Source: Icerya purchasi
Taxonomy: Eukaryota > Arthropoda > Insecta > Hemiptera > Monophlebidae
Reading direction: 5' to 3'
NCBI GenBank assembly: GCA_039619475.1
Contig: CM077115.1
Span: 27,417,083 to 27,481,082 of the forward strand
Length of the DNA: 64,000 nucleotides
Part shown: in pieces, positions 1 to 11,345 of the stretch
Layout: the number at the start of each line of letters is the position of its first letter
Numbering within the stretch: the stretch's first letter is position 1
Notes under the pieces: generated by a model
What the model was told of the DNA's origin: nothing
The model's input: the letters and a program-made list of their open reading frames with translations, nothing else
The model's database searches: none
Program-made: the position numbers and the translations under genes

Positions 1-187
1 ATACATTTGATTTTGTATATGAAAGGAAAAAAATTATGTTTCTGAAGTGAAACTTTTTATCGCGCGCTAGGGAAAAATTTTCGTTACGCGTTACGCGTTA
101 CACGTAGCTTGTCGGTAGGAGTAAACTTACCGCGCTATACGTCGTCTGGCAGCCGACCTTCACTCTGTCCCTTTCTATTATATAAGG

Positions 188-219
188 ATGTGTGTGTGTG
201 TGTGTGTGTGCGCGCGCGA
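188..219. repeat. (TG)n/(CG)n microsatellite
   Basis: Alternating TG dinucleotides run into a short CG run. It is simple sequence; the small antisense reading frame across it has no gene-like character. Confidence 0.9.
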
Positions 220-289
220 TCGAGCGAGTATCGAGATTCAGGCAGCAAGCATTGTAAGCGGTCAGCTGTATAAGCCCAATTCTAAACAC

Positions 290-1030
290 GCGTACATTTT
301 ATCGAATTTGAAAATTGGCGTTGATTTGTGCGACGTTAGCACATTTCAACAAGTCTAATGATTTATTTATTGTTTTTGTTTTAATTAATTCGTACGCGAT
401 TTATTTTTTGTTTTTGTTGTTTTTGTTTTAATTCATACGGGATTTATATATTGTGTCATTTTTTATCGTATATTTTATGAATGACTTTATACTTGTATAT
501 CTACCAAAAAGTGAAAGGAACTTCGTTCCTACCGGGTGTCCCCTTCGAGACACCACTTCTCTTTTTTGTATGTATTTGTAAGTGTATATAAGTGTCTGTC
601 TGGGTCTAGTAGTATACCAAAATGAGTAAATGTATAGTTAAGTATTTATACTACGGGACTTCGTATAGTATATAGTTTATGAGCATTCTCATATATATGT
701 ATATATATATATACATGTAATAAGTACGTGTACACACCACTCCATAGAAAGATATTCACGATACGATACATTATACATTTAGCCTGTTAGCGAGTTTTTA
801 AATCATAATTTCAAATATGTATTTTAATTTGTATGAAATAGATTGTCCCTCAGTATATATGTATGTACATATATTTATATTTATTTTTATATGATTGCAA
901 TAATGATAGTAATAAATGTGTTACTCATATACAAAATTAATTTAAAATAAAACTTTACTATAGAATTTAATACATATAAACCAAAGAAGTTTCACTTCCT
1001 CCGCGTGTACACACTGATACACGCATCATA
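290..1030. other. Intergenic AT-rich stretch, no gene seen
   Basis: No credible reading frame, RNA gene or transposon end is visible. It holds two adjacent short hairpins (516-530 and 535-554, see findings) and short (TA)n runs near 695-715. Confidence 0.5.
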
Positions 1031-1032
1031 GT

Positions 1033-1250
1033 TTTTTGTTTTTTTTTTGAGCACGCCAGCGGCTTTGACGACCCAACAGCAACAACAACTAACTAAAAGG
1101 TTAAAAAACGTTATACGATTAGAAATGGAAAGCCCAAAAAAATTAAGTTAGGAAAGAAAGGATAAAGGAAGCGTTGGAAGGAACAGGAAGGTGCAGCATC
1201 AAGAGCTGAGAATATAAGGAAGAACATTCGGTAGAAAAGTCGAAAATTTA
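1033..1250 (-). mobile_element. 3' end fragment of an RNase H-bearing LINE (family A)
   Basis: A T-run on the + strand (a poly(A) tail read on the minus strand) is followed by sequence that resembles the 3' coding end of the minus-strand LINE at 9.56-10.27 kb, for example the stretch around 1170-1200 compared with 9636-9670. No reading frame survives. This is a 5'-truncated, decayed copy. The match was made by eye and is weak in places. Confidence 0.35.
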
Positions 1251-1695
1251 ATTGAATCATCGGAAAGAGAAGGCAATACTATTGAGATATTACACAGTTA
1301 ATTCGAAGTGTAATAACAAAAATTTGGGGAAACGAATAACGATGAATAAATTAATACATTGGGGTTAATTTCTCAGTTCATTTTGCAAAAAAAATGTAAA
1401 AAAGAAATCGAAAAATTTAAAAACATCACAGAGTACGTCATGCGTCAAAAAATTACAATAAAACTCCGGTTGCAGTATCTGATGTTGACTTTACGACGTC
1501 CTACAGAAAAAAATTCAGAACTGTTTTTGATGTCTTTACGTATTCAAGACGAATAAATCAAAACTTCTTCAATTTTTTTGAACCGCTTCAAAAAGTATTC
1601 ACAATCCCAGTAAATAAAGATGAAATTATTTGATCGATTTATTAATAAACACAATTTAATTAATTAAACATCTGAGACTTCCATGGTGGATATGA

Positions 1696-1830
1696 TTAGA
1701 AAAATAATATACGGTAGACATCGTGTTATACAAAAATTATCATCAGAGTGTAAGCTGACCAAAACGTTGAGTGTTATAAATAAAAGAATTTTCTGTATAA
1801 CACGATATCTACCGTAAATTATTTTTCTAA
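1696..1830. mobile_element. 135-bp foldback MITE
   Basis: The two ends (1696-1732 and 1794-1830) are 37-bp inverted repeats with only two mismatches, starting TTAGAAAAATAAT. The 61-bp centre is unrelated. This is the form of a small non-autonomous DNA transposon. A target duplication is not clear because the flanks are AT-rich. Confidence 0.75.
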
Positions 1831-2590
1831 AAATTTATTTATACCCTGAAATTTTTAAGGAAACAATAAAATGTTTATACGCTGATCTTTCTTAAATTCT
1901 TCTTGATTTATACAAAAAATTATATAATTTTTGTACGCATTTCAAAAATTGCACTTAAACTACGAAATGTACTTATTACCCTCTGGTTCGAAGTTGTTCA
2001 TCTCATTTTAATATCTGCTTCATTATCATCATCTTGTGAGCGCGGTGTCATTTAGTGCGTGAAATTAATTTAGAGTAATGGTACTTTTTTTCTTCAAAAG
2101 ATGTACCAGGCAAGATATTCAGGAAATAGTTAAATCTTTTTGAAAAATCTAAATGGAAATTTACTTCCTAATATTAACGTGTACTATAAAATTTGATATC
2201 ACTCACGTTGTATGTGATCGAACGCTTATTGTTATTTTCAAGGTCGGCCCGTGTAGAAAGAGTTTTGTAAGTTCAAATAAAATACATATTTCTTAAATTG
2301 GATACATCAAATTTGAAAATCTTGTAGAATTTATAATAGTAAGTACCATGATATCCGATCTTTTAGAGTTATCTTATTCCTCACTTAGTAAATAAGTATC
2401 TTTGATGTAGTAGTATATTTAATTTGTTCCCTTCTTGCGTTTATGGTCTACTGATTGGCTAACTCTTCCCACGCCTACAGCAAAAAAAAAACAAAACAAG
2501 TTCAGTCAAGCATGATATTTTATGCGCTGAAGATACCGTATATTATTATAATTAACGATAACTATAATTTTATAATTAACATGATACTAA
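1831..2590. other. Intergenic stretch, nothing recognised
   Basis: AT-rich sequence with no convincing reading frame, splice-flanked exon or repeat structure. Confidence 0.4.
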
Positions 2591-2614
2591 ATTCAAAACA
2601 AAGAAATCTGATTT

Positions 2615-3055
2615 TTCGCGCTGCATAAAGGGAGAGACACGTAATTTTTTGAAATTGTCGCCATCTTCGAAAGTTTCATTAAGAAAATGAAATACGCTTT
2701 CAGTCCCGAAAAATAACGATCTTTCCAACGAGATATTACATGCCCGGAAAAAAGAAATATTTCAAAATTTTCGAGCTTTTGACGTCTCAAGGGTCCAAAT
2801 TCAACGGGGATGCGCATGTTTTTAACCTTGTTCAAAATTTTTAGCTATAATACTCGCGTCGCAAAAGGGAGGCTACATATCACTTCTCGCGTTTTTTTGA
2901 ACTTTTCGTCAACTTTGAAAGTTTCGTTAAAGAAGTGAAATACGGTTTCGGTCTCGACAATTTCCAGCGATATATCATATGCGCCCCCCCTCCCCCAAAT
3001 ATATATATTTTTTCCAAAAGTTTCGAGCTTTCAACGTCCCAAAGGCCTGAATATA
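2615..3055. repeat. Diverged direct tandem pair (~245-bp unit)
   Basis: Two imperfect direct copies follow each other (about 2615-2800 and 2860-3055). Shared landmarks in order are an AAAGGGAG stretch, TTTGAAA/TTTGAAC, GAAAGTTTC, GTGAAATACG or ATGAAATACG, a GATATTACATGC/GATATATCATATGC segment, and TTCGAGCTTT followed by ACGTC. Neither unit codes for a clear protein. Confidence 0.65.
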
Positions 3056-3548
3056 AATTTGTAAGCTCGGTTATATTTTTCCATTAAAACGGTCCTTTAT
3101 GCATATGGTTGAGATACATGTTGATTTTCCCAACGTTTTTACTCGAACTATTACTTACGTGAACATCTATTTTTACTGGCTGTGGCTTAAGATAGGGGTA
3201 TAAATAGCTCTTTTAATCGTAATTTTTTGATTTCATGAAAGGACTTTTGCATTTTATTTTATATTTTGAATTTCTCTTCACGGATTATACCTGGTGAAGG
3301 AGTTATGAATTTTTTAAAAGGGTGATTTTTGAAATTAATTTACATTCCGTATTTTCTTAAAGGCTTTTTCCGAGTTTTTTCCGCCCAGGCTAATCGGTTA
3401 GTTCGAAATTATAGATTTTTGTAAAGTGAATTTTAATCGTAATTTATGATCCAGATTTCGAAATTAATAAGTCAAATCTATCCTGAGTTATTGTTTTTTT
3501 TTGATATTTTTGTCGTTTCTGAAGCATCTTATTATGATTATTCCGTAC

Positions 3549-3580
<32 letters not shown>
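3549..3580. repeat. (TA)n tail of SINE-like element
   Basis: Pure TA dinucleotide run directly next to the conserved 3' module of the SINE-like element at 3575-4037. It probably acts as that element's tail. Confidence 0.8.
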
Positions 3581-3584
<4 letters not shown>

Positions 3585-4037
3585 TCGGCCGTTTTGGCCT
3601 TGCAAGGGGCTGTGCTCTTGACCCCTCTTGCTTTCATTTCTGTCTCTTTCTCTTCTATACTTTGTATAAAATGATCAAAATTTACAACCTAATTCTTACT
3701 GGCATTAACACAAAAAAGAAATAACATAATCACAAAAATCCTATCCTAACATTTAACTTTCATTATATAAAATTAAGACATTTTTCGTTATATTTTTCGT
3801 TACACTTTCGTTACATATTTCGTTACATAATATTGTGACATTTGTAAAATAACAATTACAAAAATTCTATAAAATATAACAAACGTTACATAAAATTGGG
3901 ACATTTTTCGCGTTACATAAAATTGGGACATTGTGCGTTACATAAAATTGGGACATTTTTCTGGGACATTTTTTTGGGACATTTTTTCGAATGGGGGGTA
4001 GCCTAAGAATTACGTTGTAATTAATATATACATATAT
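3575..4037 (-). mobile_element. SINE-like element, copy 1 (TA-tailed)
   Basis: Read on the minus strand, it ends in a module with GGCCAAAACGGCCGAGTTTT followed by (TA)n. The same sequence order, including a long TCTTTCTCTTCTATACTT block and a CTAAGAATTAC block on the + strand, returns at 22.69-22.89 kb and 45.61-45.87 kb. It is non-coding. This copy is longer because it carries an internal short tandem array (3883-3990). Whether it is a SINE or a short LINE 3' end is not settled. Confidence 0.6.
3883..3990. repeat. Short tandem repeat inside SINE-like copy
   Basis: About three copies of a 25-27-bp unit containing GTTACATAAAATTGGGACA, then two shorter copies of TGGGACATTTTT. The other two family members carry only one unit, so the array expanded in this copy. 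Confidence 0.75.
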
Positions 4038-4039
4038 AT

Positions 4040-4940
4040 TACGGAATCCTAAAAAGTACAATAATAAAATTCTCTAAAAAAGTCTCCGGATGAAAATGAA
4101 GCGAATAAATGTTTCACGTGGCATCCCCCTAGGGAAAATAATGTTCAGTTATATTAAAATGCCAGGAGATTTCTTCGCGCCTACTTGCATTACTTTAAAA
4201 AGAAAAAAAAAGGGAAATTTTTTCATATGATTCAAAATTATAAACTTCAAAAGCACGTGAACTGTAATTTACACATTATTCTTTCTATGAATCTCCGAAA
4301 AAGTTAAATATCATTTTTTACTAAATTTCTGTGAAAAATGTTTTAATTACTGCAACATTAATACATCAAAGTATTGTAAATTTAATTATTTTAGCGCTTT
4401 TTTAAATGGAAAGTTCTTAATCGATTTATTCTTAGTTCTGTACGAAACTCTTTCACAGTTGCGCACCCGTAACTAAAATTTCTAAAGTATTTTAATGAAA
4501 CCAAATTTTTTGTTTTTTTATTAAAAATTAAACACTATTAATACGCAGTGCAATATTAAACTGAGTAGATAAAAAAAAAAAAATCGATCTCTTTATGTTT
4601 TGAGTCTGTCAACATCAAGACATTAGCCTGACAACAACGTAGCACAGATATTTTTTTAATGCTTATGTCTGACCGCAGCCTGGAACGAATACATATTTCT
4701 TGACAGCAGCCAAGCATTATACAATTTAGGCCACTAGGACGGACTTTCAGAAATTGAAAGATGCATTGGAAAACGTTTTTAATATGAGGGCCGTTAATGC
4801 GAAATGCGAATTCGGTTCGAAACTAAATTATTCAATCATTGTGCGCTGCTAATAAAATTGTCTGTTTTGTGAGACTGAAAGGGAGTTGACGTTCTTTATG
4901 AACTCATGATGGGGAAATTTTGTTCATTAATACTCGTCTT
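4040..4940. other. Intergenic stretch, nothing recognised
   Basis: AT-rich, with poly(A) and poly(T) runs and no supported gene or transposon end. A LINE fragment begins near 4940. Confidence 0.4.
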
Positions 4941-6545
4941 AATCGTGAAGGATCGAGAAAACATTGAAATAAGCAATAATGATGAAATCGATAAAGAGAA
5001 AATAAGCAAACAAAGGCTAGAAGTACCGGAAGATTCGCCACAATGTGGTATGTAATGTTTCTGTACAATTAAATAAACGTCGAAGCAATCCGAGAGGGAG
5101 GAAGATAGATAACTTCAAGAAACATTTAATCAAGCTAAGACGGCAAAAAGAAACTGACTCCCTTACACTGGAAACAGTACTACCGTTCGTAACTTACGGG
5201 CAAGTGACCATTTTCGATATTTTCAGTATCCTGCAGCCCGATTCAAACCTAGAACTGCTTAAACACCCGAGCAGTGCATTATAAACACCGTAACTTCGCA
5301 ACGACATAGGTACACGAAAAATGATCGAAGCATTTAATAAAATATATACGATACAAGAGAAATACCGACCGAAAAATCGACTTCTATTGCAATTCCAAAG
5401 AAAGCGAAATCCTTGAAATGTGACGATTACCACCGTGTGATTAGTCTGATGTCACACGCTTTGAAAACATTTCTGAGAATAATACCCACAAGAATATATA
5501 TGGACGGTGCGAAGAGCAATCGGGAAATCTTTCACTGGGTGTACAACATGGAAAATTGATGGAAATTTTAGAGCGTATAGACAGGAAAGACTTGCGCATA
5601 ATAAGTGAATTATACTGGAAGCAAACGGCTGAGATACGAATTGAAAACGTATCATCGGAGGATATAGAAATTAATAAAAAAGGAGTTCGAAAGCGATACT
5701 GTCTGCTCTGCTTTTCAATTTATATGCAGAAGCAGTATTCAGAGAAGCGCTTGATGCGTATGACGAGATAATCAAAGTAAATGCAGTCACAGTTAATAAT
5801 ATTCGACAAATAAATGACTATGTCCGATTATAGCTGATAGTGGGGAAGTATTACAAAAAATGATGAACAAACTTATAGACTATAAAACTTATGGGCACAT
5901 TATCAATAGCTCTAAAACGAAATAGTGTTCTCTAAGAAATCTGTACAATGAATGATAAAAGCAGATGGGGCAAAACTAGAGCGGGTCAAATCAGATACCT
6001 GGATACCTTTCTCGACGATAGCTGCAACTGTAAGAAAACAATCTTATCGCGAGTAGAGCAATCGAGAGCAGTGCTCATGAAAATGAAGAACCTGCTCAGC
6101 GAAAGTGAATTAAGTCTTGGACTACGCATCAGAATTCTGCAGTGCTACGTTTTCTCGGTCTTACTGTATGGCAACGAAAGTTGCACGTTGGATGCTGCCT
6201 CAGAAAGAAATATACAGGCCTTTGAATTATATACGTATAGGCGTATGCTGAAAATTCCGCGGATCTTAAAAATTACTAATAAAGAAGTGTTCAAAAGAAT
6301 GAATAAGCGCCCGGGGAATTATTAAACTTGATTAAGGAACTTGGGCCAAAAATATGAGATTTTACGTCGCATTATGGAAGGGAAGCTTTCGGGCAAAAGA
6401 TTAAAAGGGAGCCCACAAAATTTGTAGACAAAGGATTTTCATCGTTTGTTCGCCCATTCAAAGGTTCAGATCTGCCGTGTCAAGAAAAGACGTTGCTGTG
6501 TTGATCGCCAACCTTCGTAACGGAGACGACGGATGAAGAAGAAGA
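4940..6545 (+). pseudogene. Degraded RTE-like non-LTR reverse transcriptase
   Basis: Broken pieces of one reverse transcriptase lie in order across three frames. Near 5370-5465 there is an AIPKK...DDYHRVISLMSHALK segment, the usual 'IPLPKKG...NYRTISLISH' block. Near 5700-5760 come LLCFSIYMQK and, in another frame, ALFNLYAEAVFREALD. The catalytic YADD near 5800 has decayed to INDY. The best open part (5948-6325, 125 codons) holds the thumb region YLDTFLDD through LLYGNESCTLD and RRMLKIPRI. The family is known from insect RTE/BovB-like elements, and the 3' end runs into a GAAGAAGAA tail typical of them. Many stops and the lost catalytic motif show it is dead. Confidence 0.75.
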
Positions 6546-8070
6546 ACTTCGCAACAATCGTCAAACCCCGTGAACGGCGTGCGAATCCGGTTTACTTCAC
6601 TGAAATTATTCGGATTTTATTAATTTTTAATTGCTAACCGAGGTAACATTAATTTCGCAAAAAAGCCTGAGAATCATTTTAATCAATTTTAGCATGTTCG
6701 ATTTTTTAGTTTCGTTATCCTGATAAAAGTTTAAAATAATAATTCGTGTTTTCCTCGATTTCGTTCGTACTGTAGAATCATTCGAACCGGTCACTGTACA
6801 GCAAACAGGTTCCTTCTTGTCGTGAAAACCCTGTTTGGCCATTTGCTGTTGTAGCAGCGTTACACGGCTCTGTGGAAAATAATTTCTCTTCACAAAGGAC
6901 TATACAGGAAGGAGGAGGCTGCTAATCTTACCAATTTTTCTTAAACAAACAAGCCGAACCTCACATGTTGCACAAGTCTAATCATTTTTCCGTTATCGAT
7001 AGGGAAGGAAGACTTAGGAAAAACCCTCGTTGATTTCCCGGGTTTTTCGCATATCCTTTGTAATAGCTGGTGCCTTTATCCAAAGAATTTATTTGCCTTG
7101 ACTGTAAGTTTTTCCGTGTTCCATGGTTTTCGACAAAATCCGATTCGCGCGAAATAACGCCGTTAAAGGCTAAATTTTCTCAGCTGCGTAATTCATTTTC
7201 CGCTAAATTTGTGTCTCGCGCCATTTTTCCTCCGACTCCCCTCCCCTTCGTTGATTAGGTCGATCACTTCCGGTGTTAGATAAGGCGTTCCAGTCGCAAC
7301 CGTTTGTCCATTTTTTTTTTTTCTTTTAAAGTTTATCTACGCAGCGTTTTCGTTCCGGCTTCCTTTACGTCACCAAAGTCGAGCTGAAAATGGACTAAAA
7401 ATTTATTGCGAAATTACGCAGAATCAGAAAGGACGCTTGGCGGGTTTTCCCGAAAAGTACAATGAAAAAGACGACGCTCTCGAAGAAAGTGTTTTCTTTG
7501 CCCGCTGTATAGTCGCTAGATAAAAAAGGAGCGCACTTGAAGACCCGCTTAAATAATACCAGCTAAATTTAAATATAAAACAGGTTTTCCTATGGATTAC
7601 GAATAATTGGAGTTTTATGATAATCACGCGTAGCGTCGTTATTAACGTTGTTATTATTGCTAGAAAAATGGAATATTAAATTACAAGCTGCTCTGAATTA
7701 TTCAAATTCATTAATAAATGAACTACAATAGTGTGTTTTCGACTATTACTTATGGCGAAAATGGGAAAAATTCGAATAGATAAACTTGAAATATGTGGTA
7801 GCTGCTATTTTGATGGCTGTTATTACTCGCGAAACGCGTATAAGTAACCGTTAGCAGTTTATACGTTCGTATGTGCCCAATCGTTTAAAAATATTCTCTC
7901 TTCAACGGCAATCTTCTTTGATTATTTGTCTTGTTTTCTTTTTTCTATAATCTTATATTCTGAATGGTGCTCCAGTCGCTTGTTGTCTCTGACAAAAAAT
8001 ACTGTTAACCGAAACGTGTTTATTTTTATACGGAAAGGAAGCAGATGCTTGTACCGTTGTCTTTGTAAGT
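6546..8070. other. Intergenic stretch, no gene recognised
   Basis: No supported coding exon, RNA gene or transposon end. Open frames here are short, lack family motifs and are read in several conflicting frames. Confidence 0.4.
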
Positions 8071-8074
8071 AATT

Positions 8075-8600
8075 TTTTCAATTTTTTTTTTTTTTAATGG
8101 GTTTGTCGACGAGCACATTAGCTCGAGAAATTGGAAGAAGGAAAAAATAAAGTTGTATTCATAAACGTGTAAGGATAGAGGATAAATTCGAGGGTAGGAA
8201 TAACAGAAGTAGAAGGAAATGAGAGGATGTAGAAAGAGTACCGATGAGGGTAGTGTAGAGGGATACCGAGTTTTAGTAGTGAAGAATAGAAGAACTATTG
8301 TTCAGCAGAAAAGGTCGAACATTCAAATAAAAAATGTCGCAAGAAAAGTAATTAGAAGGGGTGAAAAGGACACAATGGAGTAAAAGCAGATGAAATCCGA
8401 GAATATATGATGCGTGAAGGAGACTAAAAACGAAGAGGCGATAAATAGCTGAGATTGTGGAGCGTTTAAGAGAGGCCAAGTACCTAGAAAACCATGGACG
8501 AAGAGGAAGAAATGGCTGAATAGAAAGGTAGAGAAGGAGGCAGAGTTAGAAAATGAAAAAGAATAGCAGTTGAGCCATAATTTGGAATGACACGCTTAAG
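8075..8600 (-). mobile_element. 3' remnant of family A LINE
   Basis: A T-run at about 8078-8094 is followed by TGGGTTTGTCGACGAGC, close to the post-poly(A) segment of the copies at 9.49 kb and 61.9 kb. The next 400 bp is purine-rich on this strand, as expected for the antisense of the family's Ser/Leu/Pro-rich C-terminus, but no frame survives. Confidence 0.4.
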
Positions 8601-8887
8601 AGGTAATATCACCTTGCCCTCACAAAATTTCGAGTGATTTTCGGAGACTTACCACGAACGATAGAAAACAGATAGAGATATGAGGTTTTGTGCTGATGAA
8701 AGTAGTAGTCTTTTAACTACAAAAACGTGTTTTACTTTAATGTATACAATACATAATGGCGGCACAGCAGCGCACACAAAAAGAAAAAAAGAATCGGTCC
8801 GTCTGTACGGGCGTACCGCTACAGGTCACAAATTTTTAATCTGGAATGAAAAACCAAAACGTTTCTCAAAATATAATTGAAAATGGA

Positions 8888-9036
8888 GTGAACATCGTAG
8901 GATTTTTTCGAAAAATTGATTTAAAAAATGATGGCGGTGATTTGCTTTTTTTTTCTCTTTTTTTGAAAATATCGGTCGAAAATCGATTATAAAATCTGTA
9001 AAAATCAATTTATCAAAAAAATCCTACGGTGCTCAC
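8888..9036. mobile_element. 149-bp foldback MITE
   Basis: Terminal inverted repeats of about 35 bp start GTGARCAYCGTAGGATTTTT. The left end is 8888-8922 and the right end about 9001-9036. The short centre is non-coding. This is a small non-autonomous DNA transposon of unknown superfamily. Confidence 0.75.
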
Positions 9037-9293
9037 TAGGTAATCTTATTTTAACGTTGTAATTAAAATTTTAAGTCAATCGAATAAAAATTGAGTTAGC
9101 TATTGGTACGCCCAGTTTGAAAAACGCAGTTTCGAGATATTGCTGTTTAAAGTTTTGAGTAGTAGAATTTTGTTGAAATTTTCGTTTTAACTCTAAACTT
9201 AACGCATTATCTGAATTATTTTAGTGCTCAAATAAATTGTTGTCCTCCTTTCAGTTTTTTCTAAAATCAGTCACTACGTTAACGATATGCTGC

Positions 9294-9295
<2 letters not shown>

Positions 9296-9391
<96 letters not shown>

Positions 9392-9392
9392 T
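9296..9392. repeat. (ATT)n microsatellite
   Basis: About 32 uninterrupted ATT trinucleotides. The apparent poly-tyrosine reading frame is an artefact of the repeat. Confidence 0.95.
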
Positions 9393-9465
9393 AGATGTAT
9401 ACGGGAAAATATTTTGTTACGCAGACGACACTGTGCTTATGGTAAACTCACGTAAACAAATTATA

Positions 9466-10272
9466 TTATTTTTTTTTTTTTTTTTACCCCCCCTTGGGTT
9501 TGCTAGCAAAGAGCATTAGCCCAGCAAAAAGGAATAGACACATGGAATAGAATAGAAATTATATTTTTATTCTGTCGACAATGGAATCAAGGAACACCCC
9601 TAGGACAGGAACAACAGAGATAGTAGGTAGAGAAAGAACATAAGAGGCGTTGAAAGGAGCAGGAAGACCAAGCTTTAAAAGATGACAATAAAGTAACTCA
9701 CGCTCGCGAGATAAACCGGAGCACTCGAAGAGCACGTGATTCGCATCGCAAACATACTGGGAACCTTCAGGATCCAATGGACAAAAAGGAGAATCAGCCA
9801 AAGAGAAGCGATTTAGTGAAGAAGGAAGGAGACTATGCGAGAAACGGAGGCGAGATAATTTAGTAATTATGGACCGATGCAAACTGGGAAACTCATAGAA
9901 CCAAGGACGAGGGGGAGGAACAGGATTAATCAAGAGATAAAAGGAATTAGAATTAGCGAAAAGAGATACATAAACAGAATGCCAAAGTCTAAGATGGCAG
10001 GATTTAGTTGGAAGAAGAATATTGTGTGCTGGAACCCTACTAATAAAATTCCCATTGGAAACAGCAGCATTAGCAAGGAGGTCGACGGCTATATTTCCAT
10101 CAATGCCTGCATGTCCTGGAATCCAAAGAAAGTCAATCTGGGTACACGTCGATGAGGATAGATCATGAAGAAGAGAACGAATAGAAAGGATAATAGCATC
10201 AGTGGAAGGAGAAAGGGAAGGTGGAGATAGCGCTAGAAGAACACTTAAAGAATCAGAAATTATTCTTCGAGA
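9466..10272 (-). mobile_element. 5'-truncated family A LINE: RNase H and C-terminus
   Basis: This minus-strand copy starts with a poly(A) tail (T-run at 9468-9485) and the family 3' module. It codes for the end of ORF2 up to about 10270. The frame opens inside RNase H at ISDSLSVLLAL and continues through FLWIPGHAGIDGN, where the histidine is kept. It then passes through the conserved C-terminal region ending in a Cys/His cluster (CPLDPEG...CDANHVLFEC). The last ~235 codons are uninterrupted, so this is a fairly young 5' truncation. The catalytic D that normally follows GN in 'EAADSLA' is present as AVDLLA. In front of 10272 the frame runs into a different LINE. Confidence 0.85.
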
Positions 10273-10273
10273 T

Positions 10274-11160
10274 CTTTTACAAGATGACTTGTATAAAATC
10301 AAAAACTGGTTACACTTTAACAAAAACTGTTTATTAATCAGAATAAAACTAAATTCATTATTTATAGCCACATACCACAATTTAAATGGAACGATTTCGA
10401 AATTTTTTGAGAAAATGGTGCTCCCTTGGATAGAGTTTATGAGATAAAATATCTAGATATTCAACTAAACTGTAAACTGTTCTGGGATAAACACCAAACT
10501 TATCTTGCACCGAAAATTAGAAAATAAACTATATATTTTATTATCTCAGCAAATTTTTCAATACCATACACCTCCGTCAACTATATACTGCATTATACCA
10601 ACCGATATTAAGCTATGGGGACACATGCATTGGAGTAAAGCTGCTGATTATCATTTAAAACATCTGATATAACTGCAGAAAAATGTTATAAAGTTACTTG
10701 ATAGAAACCTAGACACAGTTGCAGCCTATAATATTTTACATTTTTCAAAACTTTATGAACTGCAACTACTTATGTTTGTTCTTAAGAATGGAACAAAATT
10801 TACCATCTCTGTTACTCAGGGTATTACTAGAGATCAGCCGCTGAAGAATTAGCAGCATTACCAATTATTAACAAATACCAAATACTTGGAATCAATCTAA
10901 ATATGTATGGAGGTCCTAAACTTTTCAATTCTTTACCCTTTTCTTTAAAAATAGATTCGAAAAATTATAAAAAGCGCCGTAAAATTTTATATTATACTTA
11001 TTGCAGCACAGATAAGGGAAACCCAAAAAAGAATAGAGAAAAGAGTAAAGAAAATGGAAAGAGAAGGGAGAGAAAAGAGAAAAGAGAAGAGAAGAGGAGA
11101 CGAGGGAGGAGAGAAGAGAAGAGTGAAGAAGAAGAGGAAAAAAAAATTCGTCAAATTTAG
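10274..11160 (+). pseudogene. 3' half of a CR1/Jockey-type LINE reverse transcriptase
   Basis: Reads from the segment just after the catalytic motif (DLYKIKNWLHFNKNCL) through YLDIQLNCKLFWDKH in the thumb region. The C-terminal domain is recognisable at 10903 onward (GGPKLFNSLPFSLKI). These blocks are the usual ending of CR1/Jockey-like ORF2 proteins. Several stops lie between 10480 and 10860. The last frame (10903-11160) stays open beyond the normal end and runs into a purine-rich tract coding only Lys, Glu and Arg. The upstream half is missing: at 10272 it abuts the 5' end of a minus-strand LINE. Confidence 0.7.
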
Positions 11161-11286
11161 GTTTGTTTCATTTTATTTTCCTTCTACTATTTACCATGAT
11201 GGCAATTGTAGTTTTTGTATTTCTATAGTTCTTCATATACATAATCAACGAGTGTGTGTATATGTGATGTGTGTGTTTTGTGTTTT

Positions 11287-11345
11287 GATTAAGTTAGTTT
11301 TAGCTGATGATGGGTTATACCCGAAAACGTTATTAATTAAGGTAT
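11287..11345 (+). other. Hammerhead-ribozyme-like motif
   Basis: CTGATGA at 11304-11310 is followed by a small hairpin (GGGT, loop TAT, ACCC), then GAA and a palindromic AACGTT ending in TA (11326-11332). This is the core layout of minimal hammerheads with a palindromic stem III that have been described in Penelope-like retroelements. Weak points are an extra U between CUGAUGA and stem II, and a stem I that offers only about four pairs next to the core. Activity is not shown by the sequence. Confidence 0.35.

Noticed and set aside
9877..10447. Plus-strand frames of 80-90 codons
   Set aside because: Antisense to the RNase H LINE C-terminus; the second one only joins that antisense to the neighbouring LINE fragment.
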